Assembly: GCA_910585455.1 (NCBI GenBank)
Contig: CAJUEL010000022.1
Location: 1-64,000, forward strand
Reading direction: 5' to 3'
Source: an uncultured Eisenbergiella sp.
GTDB lineage: Bacteria; Bacillota; Clostridia; Lachnospirales; Lachnospiraceae
DNA length: 64,000 nucleotides
The notes beneath the pieces were generated by a model, which saw only the letters and a program-made list of their open reading frames with translations, was not told the DNA's origin and made no database searches. Position numbers and translations under genes: made by a program. Below, piece after piece: positions 42,884 through 51,947 of this stretch (position 1 is its first letter; every line of letters begins with the position of its first letter).

Positions 42884-43762
42884 ATGATAGAGACAAGCGG
42901 AATTGTAACAGGCTTCCATATTAAGGAGCAATGTATTGACTATATCTGTGGAAAAGAAATCATAAAAATCGATAAATACTCCCAAAGCATTATCTGTAAA
43001 AAGACCATTTTTGAAAAAGAAGGATTTTCAAGAAAACTGCTTGCAGACGACGGGCATATTTATATCTATGATTTTTGTACACTCCTTATTTTAGACCAAA
43101 AAAATTTCGATCTGCTCGGCAAATGGCAATTGGGCAATGATCTACGCTCTGATATCTGTGGAATGGCCATCGATCATGATACAATTTATTGCTCCATCCG
43201 AAATGGAAAGATCGTCACCCTTGACAGGCAATCATATTTGATCAAAGAATTTCCCGTTTCCGAAAGCAGCATGTGGAGCATGAAAGTATACGATCCATAC
43301 CTGATTTGCGGAACAGTGGACGGAGAATTGCTGCTATTGAATAAATCCACTCTTTCCATTGAAAAAAAACTCATCCTGGGGAAGAAAAATATTGGCAGCC
43401 TGTATCTTGGCAAAGAGACCCTATATGCTGCGGGTCACGACGGAAAGCTTTTTAAAATCAATATGAAAAGCTTTGAAATCGAAGCTTCGATAAAGAATGC
43501 GCACAGAAAAATGTTTGTCTGTGCAGGGATATATCAGGATCTGCTGGTAACGGTTTCCTTCCCCTGCCAGGAAATTGCCCTTTGGAATGCAAATACATTA
43601 GAAAAAATCAGGGGCCTGGATGTTCCATTAAAGCTATCAGGATGCACACATATAGAAAACAACTTTATGTATATATCCTCCCGCAATCTCTCAGGAATTA
43701 AGCGGATTCCATTAGATGAGCAATCGCTTCCGGCTGAACTGATGTTACTGTTCACTCCGTGA
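42884..43762 (+). CDS. Beta-propeller-like protein of unknown function
   Basis: The ~292-residue protein has six or so repeats of the WD40/PQQ-propeller kind (IDHDTIYCSIRNGKIVTLDR; YLICGTVDGELLLLNKST; LYAAGHDGKLFKINMKS). It has no signal or membrane helix and is probably a cytosolic interaction scaffold. The start is uncertain: the ATG at 42884 lacks a close ribosome site, and the GTG 42 bases earlier has none. The gene is AT-rich. Confidence 0.75.
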   Translation: MIETSGIVTGFHIKEQCIDYICGKEIIKIDKYSQSIICKKTIFEKEGFSRKLLADDGHIYIYDFCTLLILDQKNFDLLGKWQLGNDLRSDICGMAIDHDTIYCSIRNGKIVTLDRQSYLIKEFPVSESSMWSMKVYDPYLICGTVDGELLLLNKSTLSIEKKLILGKKNIGSLYLGKETLYAAGHDGKLFKINMKSFEIEASIKNAHRKMFVCAGIYQDLLVTVSFPCQEIALWNANTLEKIRGLDVPLKLSGCTHIENNFMYISSRNLSGIKRIPLDEQSLPAELMLLFTP

Positions 43763-43765
43763 CCA

Positions 43766-43886
43766 GTAACGCGCTTCGCGATGCACACAAAATGCGATAA
43801 AACTGCATTTTGGTGCTGCAACCCCCAGGATTTTCGCGCTTTCAGCGCGAAAACGCCTCGCGGCTGGCTAATGTGTGAACTGTTAC
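43766..43886. repeat. Structured repeat element with GTAAC/GTTAC ends
   Basis: The element runs from GTAAC to GTTAC just after the propeller gene. It contains an ACAAAATGC/GCATTTTGG hairpin and a perfect 10-bp TTTTCGCGCT hairpin with a 3-base loop. The CGCTTCGCGATG block recurs reversed near 30632. It resembles a small non-autonomous palindromic repeat. Confidence 0.6.
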
Positions 43887-43915
43887 CAAAATCTCAACTT
43901 TTTTTCCTGAAACCA

Positions 43916-43944
43916 TTGACTTTTGATCTATTTTCTTGTATACT
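43916..43944 (+). promoter_or_regulatory. Promoter of the tRNA-Pro gene
   Basis: TTGACT, 17 bases, TATACT, ending 20 bases before the tRNA. Confidence 0.8.
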
Positions 43945-43964
43945 AATCTAGCTTGCAAAGCAAT

Positions 43965-44038
43965 CGAAGCGTGGCTCAGTTTGGTAGAGCGCTGCGTTCG
44001 GGACGCAGAGGTCGCGTGTTCGAATCACGTCGCTTCGA
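43965..44038 (+). tRNA. tRNA-Pro (anticodon CGG)
   Basis: The 74-base gene folds as a full cloverleaf: acceptor CGAAGCG/CGCTTCG, D-stem GCTC/GAGC, anticodon stem CTGCG/CGCAG with loop TTCGGGA (anticodon CGG, reading CCG), T-stem GCGTG/CACGT with TTCGAAT. The discriminator is A and no CCA is encoded. It has its own promoter and terminator. Confidence 0.95.
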
Positions 44039-44045
44039 TTCAGAT

Positions 44046-44077
44046 AAAACACCGGATTTCCGGTGTTTTATTTTTTT
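44046..44077 (+). terminator. Terminator of the tRNA-Pro gene
   Basis: AAAACACCGG and CCGGTGTTTT pair around ATTT, followed by A and seven Ts. Confidence 0.85.
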
Positions 44078-44099
44078 ACCTTTTATAGCAATAATGATT

Positions 44100-44307
44100 A
44101 TAACTGTTCTTACTACTTGCCTGGCCCGGTTGGATACCGGGCGGCCTTTCCATTTTTTATACAGCTCTGTGATCCGCAGATACAGTGCTTTCCTGACCGC
44201 GTCCTCTCTGGGAAAGGAGCCTTTTTTGTTACTTTGCGAAAGCTGGAATTAACCGCTTCTATGCTGTTGGTCGTGTACATTACCTTCCGCCCCCTCTCCA
44301 GCAGATT
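44100..44307 (-). pseudogene. IS256-family transposase remnant
   Basis: On the minus strand NLLERGRKVMYTTNSIEAVN, then SSFRKVTKK, in one frame continues after a missing base in a run of As as GSFPREDAVRKALYL and RITELYKKW in another. This is the conserved C-terminal part of mutator-type (IS256) transposases (YTTNAIE...LRKVTK). Only ~70 residues remain and no terminal repeats are seen, so it is dead. It lies between tRNA-Pro and the DUF3795 gene. Confidence 0.75.
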
Positions 44308-44313
44308 GGAACA

Positions 44314-44610
44314 TTACTCATTACTTTTTTCATATTGTTTTGCAAGTTCTCTTAAATGCTCCACAACATTAGGATTCCAATGTATTAGGGTTGTTAATTC
44401 TTCGCATGGAAATTTTGAACATAAACCGCAAAACCGGGCATTATGTTTCTTTACACAAGCATGAATTCTACATTGACCAGATTCAGACCACTCCGGCACA
44501 TAACCATCAGCTTCTATGCAACCCATACAAATTCCATCTATCTTTTTTTGACATCCTACACAACACTCTCCACAAGCTGTAATAGTTGCAAAATCAACCT
44601 TTTGTTCCAT
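44314..44610 (-). CDS. DUF3795-like Cys-rich protein
   Basis: The 98-residue protein is rich in cysteine pairs (CGECCVGCQKK, GICMGC, CRIHACVKKHNARFCGLCSKFPC), the pattern of DUF3795 proteins, probably binding zinc or an iron-sulfur centre. The function is unknown. AGGAGG eight bases upstream fixes the start at 44610. Confidence 0.85.
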   Translation of the reverse strand: MEQKVDFATITACGECCVGCQKKIDGICMGCIEADGYVPEWSESGQCRIHACVKKHNARFCGLCSKFPCEELTTLIHWNPNVVEHLRELAKQYEKSNE

Positions 44611-44639
44611 AATGCTATCCTCCTGTTTCAACAGACCAG

Positions 44640-47192
44640 TTATTCCGCCGTCCTGAGCCGTTCCACTAAAGATACCTTCTCAATATTCTTAAAACACAGA
44701 TACGGTATCAGCAGCGCGAACAGCAGCAGAGCAGGCGTACATACCACAAGCGGCAGCAGCGTAAACCGGAACGTGGTAAATCCGCCCTCCACCATCGCCC
44801 TGACGCCGATCCCGACTGTCAAAGCGCTCAGCACATAGCTGACAAGCAGCGTGCCGCACGCATAATCCATCCCCTCATACACCAAAAGCCTGCACAGCTG
44901 TTTCTTTGTCATTCCGACGCTCTGCATCATGGCGAACTCCTTCCTCCTGGAAACAATGGCTGTCACCATGGAATTCACGAAGTTCAGCACCCCCACCAGC
45001 GCGATCACGATGCTGATCACATTCCCCATCACTGCGGAAGCGCGCGCTTCTCTCTCATACTGAGCAGCCATGGATGCCCGGGACGTTACAGACAGTTTGA
45101 TACCTGTCATATCCATGTAAGCATCCAGCATTTCCTGCGCTGCGTCGATCTGTGCGTTCTCCACATTAAAAAATAGCTTTCTCGGCGTGTTTTCAGACCA
45201 GTTTTCCAAAAAGGTCTCCGCCGGAAGGATGAAATCGAGATAAAATCCGTCATCCGCGCCACTTTCATGAGCGCCCGCCGTGACAGGGTTTATATCATCC
45301 ACCACCGCCATCACCGTATAAGACTTTCCTTCCAGGATTACAGTATCTCCCACAGACGCCGTAGGCAGTACCCCTCTTTTCTCTTCCTCCACATGCGGCG
45401 CAATGGCAAGAACATATCCGCCGGTCGCAAACGCGGCGCTGTCGATACTGCCCTTTTGTAAATGCTCCTGCCCCAGATAGGCATCCAATGTGATGCCGTC
45501 CATGCCATAAACGACGCTCCCCGCTTTTTTTTGCCCGATCGCCTCAAGCAGAGCTTCTGCCCCCACGGGATCATAGGTTTTCCAGTCGTCCAACACATCA
45601 TCCGTATAAAAATTTCTCAGGTTCGCGATGGTCTGCTCTTCCAGAGCGATTTCCGTATCATGGCTGTACAGATAACCGATATCCTCCAGTCCCTCCATGG
45701 CATGAACCGTTTTCGTCAGTTCCTCCCCCAGCGTATCATCCTGCGGGTCATATCCTCTTTGATATTCCCCGCTGGTAGCCGCATCGATCTGATAGTCGGC
45801 GACCGTCAGATCACTCAGATATTTTTCCATATCAAAGGCGGCATTTTTTGCGTAAAAGGCGCTCAGCAGCGTAAGCCCCAGCGTCAAAGAGCAGACCACC
45901 GTGACGGTGCGCTTTTTGTTCCTGCCAAGATTGCTCCACGCCAGCGCGAAAAGCCCTGCGCTGCCGCTTCTTTTCTTTGAGGAGCGCTTTACGCCCTGCA
46001 CGTCATTGTAGCGGAGCGCCTCCATCGGAGATACCTTTCCTGCCATTTTAGCGGGGCGCATACAGGAAATCAGCACGGTAAATGCCGCAAACAGGGCGGC
46101 GCCGATAAAAATAACGGGACTTGCGGATACCGAAGCCGCAGGCATATTGACCAAAACAGGTACTAAAAGCGCGCCCAGCAGATACCCCGGGATCATGCCC
46201 GCCGGAATGCCCCAAAGACAGAGACGCCCCACCTGTCCGTAAATCAGTTTTTTAAGCTGCCCTGCCGTCATGCCCAGGGTTTTTAATCTGCCGTAAAACT
46301 GAATATCTGCTGTGACGGAAATTTGAAAAATATTGTAAATGATCAGATATCCCGCCGCAAATACCAGAAGCATCCCCAGATACATGGGCAGGCTTTCCTG
46401 CGCGCTCATGCGGTTCATATCCGGATCATAGGCCAGATTGACGCCGTATTCCAGACCGGTCAGACCGGTATCCGCCAATATCCGCTCCAGATCCTGTTCG
46501 ATTTGCTGATCGCCATACAGGGAAACCTGCGCCATATGAATCCCCGCGATGGCGGAAGGCGCACGATCCCTTCCATCTCCCAGTCCGTCCATCACGTTTT
46601 GCGCAAAATCCCCGCTCACCCAGGCAAGGCTTGCATAGCCGGATTCATTGCCTTCCCAGAAACCGCACAGCGTAAATTCGGAAACCCGGTTTTCTTCCTC
46701 CGCAAAATCCGCGGTCCATTCCAGCGTAACATGCGCTCCCAGCTCGTGCGGGATGCCCAGCCTGTCAAGGACAATATGATCCAGCGCAATTTCATCCCCG
46801 GTCCGGGGCATCCTCCCTGTATCAGGCAGCGCAAAGGAATGCTTCGCATAGCTTTCATCCGCATACCGTATTTCCACCTGACGCCCGGCAAGCGCATCGC
46901 CCTGTCCCATTCCGATGACAAGGCTCTCCCCGATTTCCTTTACATCAGGATGTGCTCCAAGCTTCTGTATCTGTTCCTCCGTGATGCTCTTAAAGGAAGC
47001 CTGCGCGTCATAGCCGGTCTGCCGAAACGTCATCTCAATCATATTCTTTCGCATGCTCTGGCTCAGCACAAAGAGCGTTGTGAACAGCAGCGTTGTCAGG
47101 GCAATCGCCGTTATCGCCACGACGCTGCGCCCTTTATTTTGGGCAAAAAGTCTTTTATTCAGAAGGGGAATCGGTTTTATCATTTCTTTCAT
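44640..47192 (-). CDS. FtsX-type ABC exporter permease, copy 1
   Basis: The 850-residue permease has an N-terminal helix, a large extracellular domain, two FtsX-like helix bundles (~residues 265-395 and 735-845) and a helix with a short connector between. That is the ten-helix layout of MacB/BceB-like exporters with big outer loops. It overlaps its ATPase gene by four bases. It is clearly paralogous to the permease at 49403 (MEALRYNDVQG versus AEAMRYVEGAG after the first bundle). It may expel antimicrobial peptides; the substrate is unknown. Confidence 0.9.
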   Translation of the reverse strand: MKEMIKPIPLLNKRLFAQNKGRSVVAITAIALTTLLFTTLFVLSQSMRKNMIEMTFRQTGYDAQASFKSITEEQIQKLGAHPDVKEIGESLVIGMGQGDALAGRQVEIRYADESYAKHSFALPDTGRMPRTGDEIALDHIVLDRLGIPHELGAHVTLEWTADFAEEENRVSEFTLCGFWEGNESGYASLAWVSGDFAQNVMDGLGDGRDRAPSAIAGIHMAQVSLYGDQQIEQDLERILADTGLTGLEYGVNLAYDPDMNRMSAQESLPMYLGMLLVFAAGYLIIYNIFQISVTADIQFYGRLKTLGMTAGQLKKLIYGQVGRLCLWGIPAGMIPGYLLGALLVPVLVNMPAASVSASPVIFIGAALFAAFTVLISCMRPAKMAGKVSPMEALRYNDVQGVKRSSKKRSGSAGLFALAWSNLGRNKKRTVTVVCSLTLGLTLLSAFYAKNAAFDMEKYLSDLTVADYQIDAATSGEYQRGYDPQDDTLGEELTKTVHAMEGLEDIGYLYSHDTEIALEEQTIANLRNFYTDDVLDDWKTYDPVGAEALLEAIGQKKAGSVVYGMDGITLDAYLGQEHLQKGSIDSAAFATGGYVLAIAPHVEEEKRGVLPTASVGDTVILEGKSYTVMAVVDDINPVTAGAHESGADDGFYLDFILPAETFLENWSENTPRKLFFNVENAQIDAAQEMLDAYMDMTGIKLSVTSRASMAAQYEREARASAVMGNVISIVIALVGVLNFVNSMVTAIVSRRKEFAMMQSVGMTKKQLCRLLVYEGMDYACGTLLVSYVLSALTVGIGVRAMVEGGFTTFRFTLLPLVVCTPALLLFALLIPYLCFKNIEKVSLVERLRTAE

Positions 47193-47857
47193 TTGACGAT
47201 CCTCCCATCCTCGATGCGGATCACTCTGTCCGCCAAAGCCGCAATTTCAGGGTTATGGGTAATCATCACAATGGTCTGATGAAACTGATTGCTGGTAACC
47301 TTCAAAAGCCCTACCACATCATCACTGGTCCGGGAATCCAGATTGCCGGTGGGCTCATCCGCAAGAATCAGGGACGGTTTGGCAGCAAGGGCACGGGCGA
47401 TCGCCACGCGCTGCTGTTGTCCCCCTGATAAATTGTTTGGCAGTCTGTCCAGCTTGTCATCCAGTCCCAGAAACTGTACGATTTCCATAATAAACCTCCG
47501 GTCAGGCTTTTGTCCGTCCAGAGTGATTGGAAAAATAATATTTTCCCAGACGGTGAGCACCGGAATCAGGTTATAATTCTGAAAAATAAAACCGATCTGC
47601 TTGCGCCGAAACACTGCAGCCTGCTCGCTGCCCAAATGCGCCAGCTCCTGCCCGCCGATCCAGATACTGCCCTCCGTGGGCACATCCAGACCGCCCAGCA
47701 TATGAAGAAGCGTTGATTTGCCGCTGCCGCTTGTTCCGGTGATGGCGGTAAATTTTCCCCGCTCAATCTCCAGATCCACGCCGTCCAGCGCCTTCACCAA
47801 CGCTTCCCCTTTTCCATAATACTTTTTTAAACCTTTCGCTCTTACGATAGCTTCCAT
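47189..47857 (-). CDS. ABC exporter ATP-binding subunit, copy 1 (LolD/BceA-like)
   Basis: The 222-residue ATPase has Walker A GTSGSGKST, signature LSGGQQQRVAIARAL, Walker B LILADEPTGNLD and switch His in IVMITHNPEIA, as in MacB/LolD/BceA subunits. It is the first gene of a two-gene operon. The dyad at 47925 upstream is a likely regulator site, possibly for the response regulator at 53665. Confidence 0.93.
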   Translation of the reverse strand: MEAIVRAKGLKKYYGKGEALVKALDGVDLEIERGKFTAITGTSGSGKSTLLHMLGGLDVPTEGSIWIGGQELAHLGSEQAAVFRRKQIGFIFQNYNLIPVLTVWENIIFPITLDGQKPDRRFIMEIVQFLGLDDKLDRLPNNLSGGQQQRVAIARALAAKPSLILADEPTGNLDSRTSDDVVGLLKVTSNQFHQTIVMITHNPEIAALADRVIRIEDGRIVK

Positions 47858-47924
47858 GCCCGGTTCCTCCTGTTTGAATTCTTAAGATCATCCTATCAGA
47901 GGAACGTTACAGCCAAAGCACAGA

Positions 47925-47964
47925 AAAGGTACAGTTTTGTACCTTTAGTCCGGTATCCGGTATA
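47925..47964. promoter_or_regulatory. Dyad and direct repeats upstream of ABC copy 1
   Basis: AAAGGTAC and GTACCTTT form an 8-bp dyad with a 6-base centre. Next to it CCGGTAT is repeated in tandem at 47950-47963. Both lie ~70-105 bases ahead of the ATPase start. No strong -35/-10 pair is evident, so activation is plausible. Confidence 0.45.
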
Positions 47965-48008
47965 TTTTTTAAGATGGCTTTGCAGTCCATCAAAGGCTTT
48001 CCTGTATC

Positions 48009-49313
48009 TCATCCCGGAAAGCAATAACGCGTATTCTTTCCTTTCCCCACCTTGATAAGCTGTCCGTTTTCTGTCATGAGCTTCAGCAATCGACCGCATG
48101 TCGTCTGGCTGATCCCCAGCAGTATTTCAACTTCTTTTCTTGTGACAGCTCCCCGTTCCTTTGCCAGCGCAATCACCTTTTCTTCTTCTGTGCCGCTTAT
48201 GGAACTAATATTTTCCTGTTCCGTCCTTACGTTTAAATTTGGCAGAACGACCTTAAACGCATTATCGGATGTTTCAATTTGCGGAGTCATCCCGGTCCCT
48301 TCGTAGGCATCCATGATTTTCAGTATTCCAGTCCCATAGGCTTCAATCAGTTCCAGACGGTAAAACACATTTGCCAGTTTTGCGTTCCGGCAGACAGAAA
48401 TTCCCATCGTCACATCCTTTAAGGTCACTCCGCTTACCAGACCGCCTATAGAGGTAAACTCAATTCTGTCTGTATAAATGCTGATAAAGGTGCTGGCCCG
48501 GAAGGAATATTCCCGATGCACCAGAAGATTCAAAAGAGCCTCCCTGACAGCCATTTCCGGGTAGTCCCGCCTATCAATACGGCGCAGCCTGTCAAAGGAT
48601 GAATGTGTCTGATTGCGAAAATCAATAAAATCATAAACCTCTTCCATCTGTTGGAAGAGGGAGCCAGTAAATTCTTTCCGGTCCTTAAACTGCTTCTGAT
48701 TCGTTCCTTCAAAAACAGCCGCCTTGATCGTGTGCACGCACTGGTCAGAAAGCAACAGTCCCAGGTTCGTATAGACGCCATCCTGTGTCATAATCCCAAG
48801 CGTTTTCATCTGGACCTGCCCAAACCTGATATTCCGGTCCGCAAATTCTTTTCCGGCTTTCTCAAAAGTCAGATTCTGCTCCAAAGAACGCATTTCCTCA
48901 AAGTGGTCGCCATCCGTTTCCTTAATCATATGCCGGATCGCGGTATTGGTAGCCGGTGTAGAAGAATACCCCTGACGGACATAGACCCCTTCGGGACGCA
49001 GTCCTTTTTTCGCAATATAATAAGGGCGCTCTGTTCCCTGCTGAATATCAACCGCAACGATTTTCTTCCCGTCCACCGTCAAGGTCTCATAATGCAGAAA
49101 CATGGTTAGGTCCGGTTTGATCGCATCCCGGACCATATTGCAGATCTGCAGGGAAGCGCCATCCGGATCATCCAGTCCCGACACGGTTCCGTCATCCTGG
49201 ACGCCAATATACAGCTTTCCGCCCTCACAGTTTGCAAAAGCAATGATTTCTTTTTTGATGTCCTCTACTACAATTGCTTTCAGTTCAACCGTTTCGCTTT
49301 CCTGAAAAATCAT
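48009..49313 (-). CDS. AlbA_2 (Schlafen-type) ATP-binding regulator with winged helix
   Basis: The 434-residue protein has an N-terminal AlbA_2 domain (ESETVELKAIVVEDIKKEI; FANCEGGKLYIGVQDDGTV), a middle HATPase_c_4-like part (MAVREALLNLLVHREYS; SIYTDRIEFTSIGGL) and a C-terminal winged helix (EVEILLGISQTTCGRLLKLM). Such proteins are putative regulators with unknown ligands. GGGAGG seven bases ahead fixes the ATG at 49313. Its promoter carries three copies of GGTTAGAA[T/C], suggesting self-regulation. Confidence 0.88.
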   Translation of the reverse strand: MIFQESETVELKAIVVEDIKKEIIAFANCEGGKLYIGVQDDGTVSGLDDPDGASLQICNMVRDAIKPDLTMFLHYETLTVDGKKIVAVDIQQGTERPYYIAKKGLRPEGVYVRQGYSSTPATNTAIRHMIKETDGDHFEEMRSLEQNLTFEKAGKEFADRNIRFGQVQMKTLGIMTQDGVYTNLGLLLSDQCVHTIKAAVFEGTNQKQFKDRKEFTGSLFQQMEEVYDFIDFRNQTHSSFDRLRRIDRRDYPEMAVREALLNLLVHREYSFRASTFISIYTDRIEFTSIGGLVSGVTLKDVTMGISVCRNAKLANVFYRLELIEAYGTGILKIMDAYEGTGMTPQIETSDNAFKVVLPNLNVRTEQENISSISGTEEEKVIALAKERGAVTRKEVEILLGISQTTCGRLLKLMTENGQLIKVGKGKNTRYCFPG

Positions 49314-49343
49314 CTGATTGCCTCCCGGATTTATTCTACTCAC

Positions 49344-49387
49344 ATTCTAACCGTTCTAACCATTCTTGTCAATCCGTTGGTTAGAAT
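49344..49387 (-). promoter_or_regulatory. Promoter with triple 9-mer operator for the AlbA_2 gene
   Basis: TTGACA, 17 bases, TAGAAT on the minus strand. Two tandem GGTTAGAA[C/T] units cover the spacer and -10, and an inverted unit lies just upstream of the -35. The layout should let a DNA-binding protein cover the promoter. Confidence 0.75.
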
Positions 49388-49402
49388 AATCGTAAGATAG
49401 TC

Positions 49403-51931
49403 TCAGGTTATCACCCGCAGTCTTTCCGTCACACCCTCCTTCGTAACCACTTTCAGAAAACAGAGCGGAACCGTAAACGCCAGCACAAGGAGCGCCGGAA
49501 GGGATACCCAGAGAGGCAAAAGGGAGAATCTCCATGTGATACACCAGGTATTCGTATGGGCAAGCCACCATTTTCCCCAGAGCCATGTGCATATCGCCGT
49601 TCCCGGCGTCAGCAGAAGAAACAGCGCCGCATAGCCGCCTGCGCCCTCCCACAGCAACAGCCTTCGAAGCTGCTTTCTGGTCATGCCCAGGCTCTCATAA
49701 ACCGCAAATTCCTTCTTCCGCACCAGCATTCCCGCCGCCAGCGCATTGGCAAAATTCAGCATGCCGATCAGCAGCATCACGCTCCCCACAAACAGCGGAA
49801 TGAAGCAGCGATGAAAGACTGCGTTTTGAAAGGTCCACCGGTAATCGCCATAAGAAAAGACATCCACCCCGCTGCCCTCCAGAAGCTGATCCAGAAACTC
49901 CTCAAAGGCTCTTAGCTCTTCATGATCGATATTGATCGCCACATTCCGGATACCGTGCTCCGGAAACAATTCATCAAAGGCAGAATGCGGCAGGTAATAG
50001 GTGATATTATATTGCGCCTGTCTGCTGTCCGCGCCGGAGAGGAGCGTCGATTCATAGGGAATGGAAGCCATGATCTCAAACTCTCTGCCACAGATCGTGA
50101 TCCTGCTGCCTGCCGGCGGTGTGCTTCGGATATACGAGGAATCCGCTCCGGCGGCGAGCACATATTTTCCTGTAGCAAAGGCACTCTGATCAAAGCTGCC
50201 CTCCAGAAAAACCTGCCGCGCCATCGCGTTTTCCAGCATCAGCCCGTCCACACCGGTCACAATACCAGTATATTCCCCGGTTTCCCGCATCCGCTCATAT
50301 CCCGCCAGCCAGTCCGGATCGTCCGCCATATACGCCTTTCTGGCATTGCCGTATTCATCCACTTCCTCAAAGGTGTCAATGATGGGCGCCCGCTCTTCCG
50401 GCTTTGCATACAGCAAAACCTCCCTTGTGCAGGCCTGTCCGATCCCAGTCACCGCCGGATGGGCCAAAAGCGCCTCCATGATTTGGGGCGTAATGCTCCG
50501 GCTCTTTGGATTATAACGCTGCACGCCGGATGCCGCGGAAGCATCGGCGAGCCTGTAATCGCAAAGCGCCATCCCCTCCAGATATTTCTCCTCATCATAG
50601 CTCATCCGCACGGTCCAGACACCGCACAAAATGACGAGGGACAAAAGCAGAGAAAAGGCGGCCAGCAGGGACTGCTTTTTCTGCCGGGAAAGTCCCGTCA
50701 ATGCGATGCGCCGAAGGATGGAGGCTCTGCTTTTCCTGCGCCTTCTTCTGCTTCGTCCTGCGCCTTCCACGTAGCGCATCGCCTCCGCCGGCACACTCCT
50801 GACCGCCCTGCGCACAGGCAACAGACATGCCGTCAAGGCTGTCGCGCCGGTCAGCAGCGCGCTGATGAAAAAGGGCCATATCTGAAAAAAGGCAAAAGCC
50901 GGATTTTGCTCCATTCCCACCACCACCTGGGGAGCCACCGCGGCACACAGCAAAAAGCCCAGTATCCAGCCCGGCAAAATCCCGGGCAGGCAGACCCGGA
51001 CAGTCCGCATGACCGCCAGCACACGGATCTGTCTGGGCGTCATCCCCAGGCTCTTTATTCTTCCGTAAAACCGGATATTCTGCTGTGCGGACAGCTGCAC
51101 GATATGACAGAGCATCAGCACACCGCAAAGCACCACGATCAGATTCATCCGGTAAAACGCCATCGCCTCTCTGCCCGCATAATCCTGCCGGGCTTCATTG
51201 TACGCCAGATTGGTGGTATAGGAAATATCCTCCATCCCCAGCTCTGCCAGCATATCCTTTGCCTGTTTTTCCACATCCCCCGGCCGATACAGGGTTACGC
51301 CGAGCATCAGGGTATCCGCTGTTTTATCGCAAAGCTCTCCTGCCGTCTCTTCTGTGATCCATGCGCAGGAATCGGTCTCCCCTGCAGGATTTCTCCACCA
51401 GCCGCTGAGACGAAACATATGCATATGCTCCTCTCCATCCTCCGACTGCCACCTTATGGGAACCTCCGCACCGATTTCATGGGGAATCACAAGGGAATTC
51501 ATGGTGATCTCATCCAGCGCGATCTCGTCCTTTTCTGCAGGCATCCGCCCGGAATGAGGGACAGCGCCCGTCGCCTTCGCCCAGCCCTCCGAAACCGCCG
51601 CCAGCTTCACATTCCGGTTTTCCAGCATTTCATCGCTGAGCACGCCTGTCACCGATAAAGCCGCCGTCTCCTTCACTGCCGGATGCTTTTTCAGCGCCGC
51701 CGCCTGTGCTTCCGTGATATTGTCGTATATAATATGGCTGTCCGAGCCATAAATTGTCCGGAAAGAATAAAGAAATCCGTCATAGGTCAGATTCCCCAGA
51801 CAAAAGGAAAAGGTATACAGCATGCATACCAGCGTGACCGCCAGAACAAGAAGAAGGCTCTGTCCTTTATGAAATTGAAACTCCCGCCCGACCAGCTTCC
51901 GGCAGATTCTAAGATTATTGTTTTCCAGCAT
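49403..51931 (-). CDS. FtsX-type ABC exporter permease, copy 2
   Basis: The 842-residue permease matches copy 1 in layout: one N-terminal helix, a large outer domain with GRMPAEKDEIALDEITMNS (copy 1: GRMPRTGDEIALDHIVLDR), a first FtsX bundle, a short connector and a C-terminal bundle. GGGGAG seven bases ahead supports the start. It is the last gene of the cluster from MATE to ABC, behind the two-component system that may control it. Confidence 0.9.
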   Translation of the reverse strand: MLENNNLRICRKLVGREFQFHKGQSLLLVLAVTLVCMLYTFSFCLGNLTYDGFLYSFRTIYGSDSHIIYDNITEAQAAALKKHPAVKETAALSVTGVLSDEMLENRNVKLAAVSEGWAKATGAVPHSGRMPAEKDEIALDEITMNSLVIPHEIGAEVPIRWQSEDGEEHMHMFRLSGWWRNPAGETDSCAWITEETAGELCDKTADTLMLGVTLYRPGDVEKQAKDMLAELGMEDISYTTNLAYNEARQDYAGREAMAFYRMNLIVVLCGVLMLCHIVQLSAQQNIRFYGRIKSLGMTPRQIRVLAVMRTVRVCLPGILPGWILGFLLCAAVAPQVVVGMEQNPAFAFFQIWPFFISALLTGATALTACLLPVRRAVRSVPAEAMRYVEGAGRSRRRRRKSRASILRRIALTGLSRQKKQSLLAAFSLLLSLVILCGVWTVRMSYDEEKYLEGMALCDYRLADASAASGVQRYNPKSRSITPQIMEALLAHPAVTGIGQACTREVLLYAKPEERAPIIDTFEEVDEYGNARKAYMADDPDWLAGYERMRETGEYTGIVTGVDGLMLENAMARQVFLEGSFDQSAFATGKYVLAAGADSSYIRSTPPAGSRITICGREFEIMASIPYESTLLSGADSRQAQYNITYYLPHSAFDELFPEHGIRNVAINIDHEELRAFEEFLDQLLEGSGVDVFSYGDYRWTFQNAVFHRCFIPLFVGSVMLLIGMLNFANALAAGMLVRKKEFAVYESLGMTRKQLRRLLLWEGAGGYAALFLLLTPGTAICTWLWGKWWLAHTNTWCITWRFSLLPLWVSLPALLVLAFTVPLCFLKVVTKEGVTERLRVIT

Positions 51932-51947
51932 CCGGATTCTCCCCTGA

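Noticed and set aside
47896..48099. 67-codon minus-strand frame between the AlbA_2 and ABC genes
   Set aside because: It overlaps the AlbA_2 end and the regulatory dyad, has no ribosome site and no motif.
49922..51658. 578-codon plus-strand frame opposite the FtsX permease gene
   Set aside because: Composition is rich in His, Arg, Gln and Pro, with no ribosome site. It mirrors the codon pattern of a clear FtsX gene.
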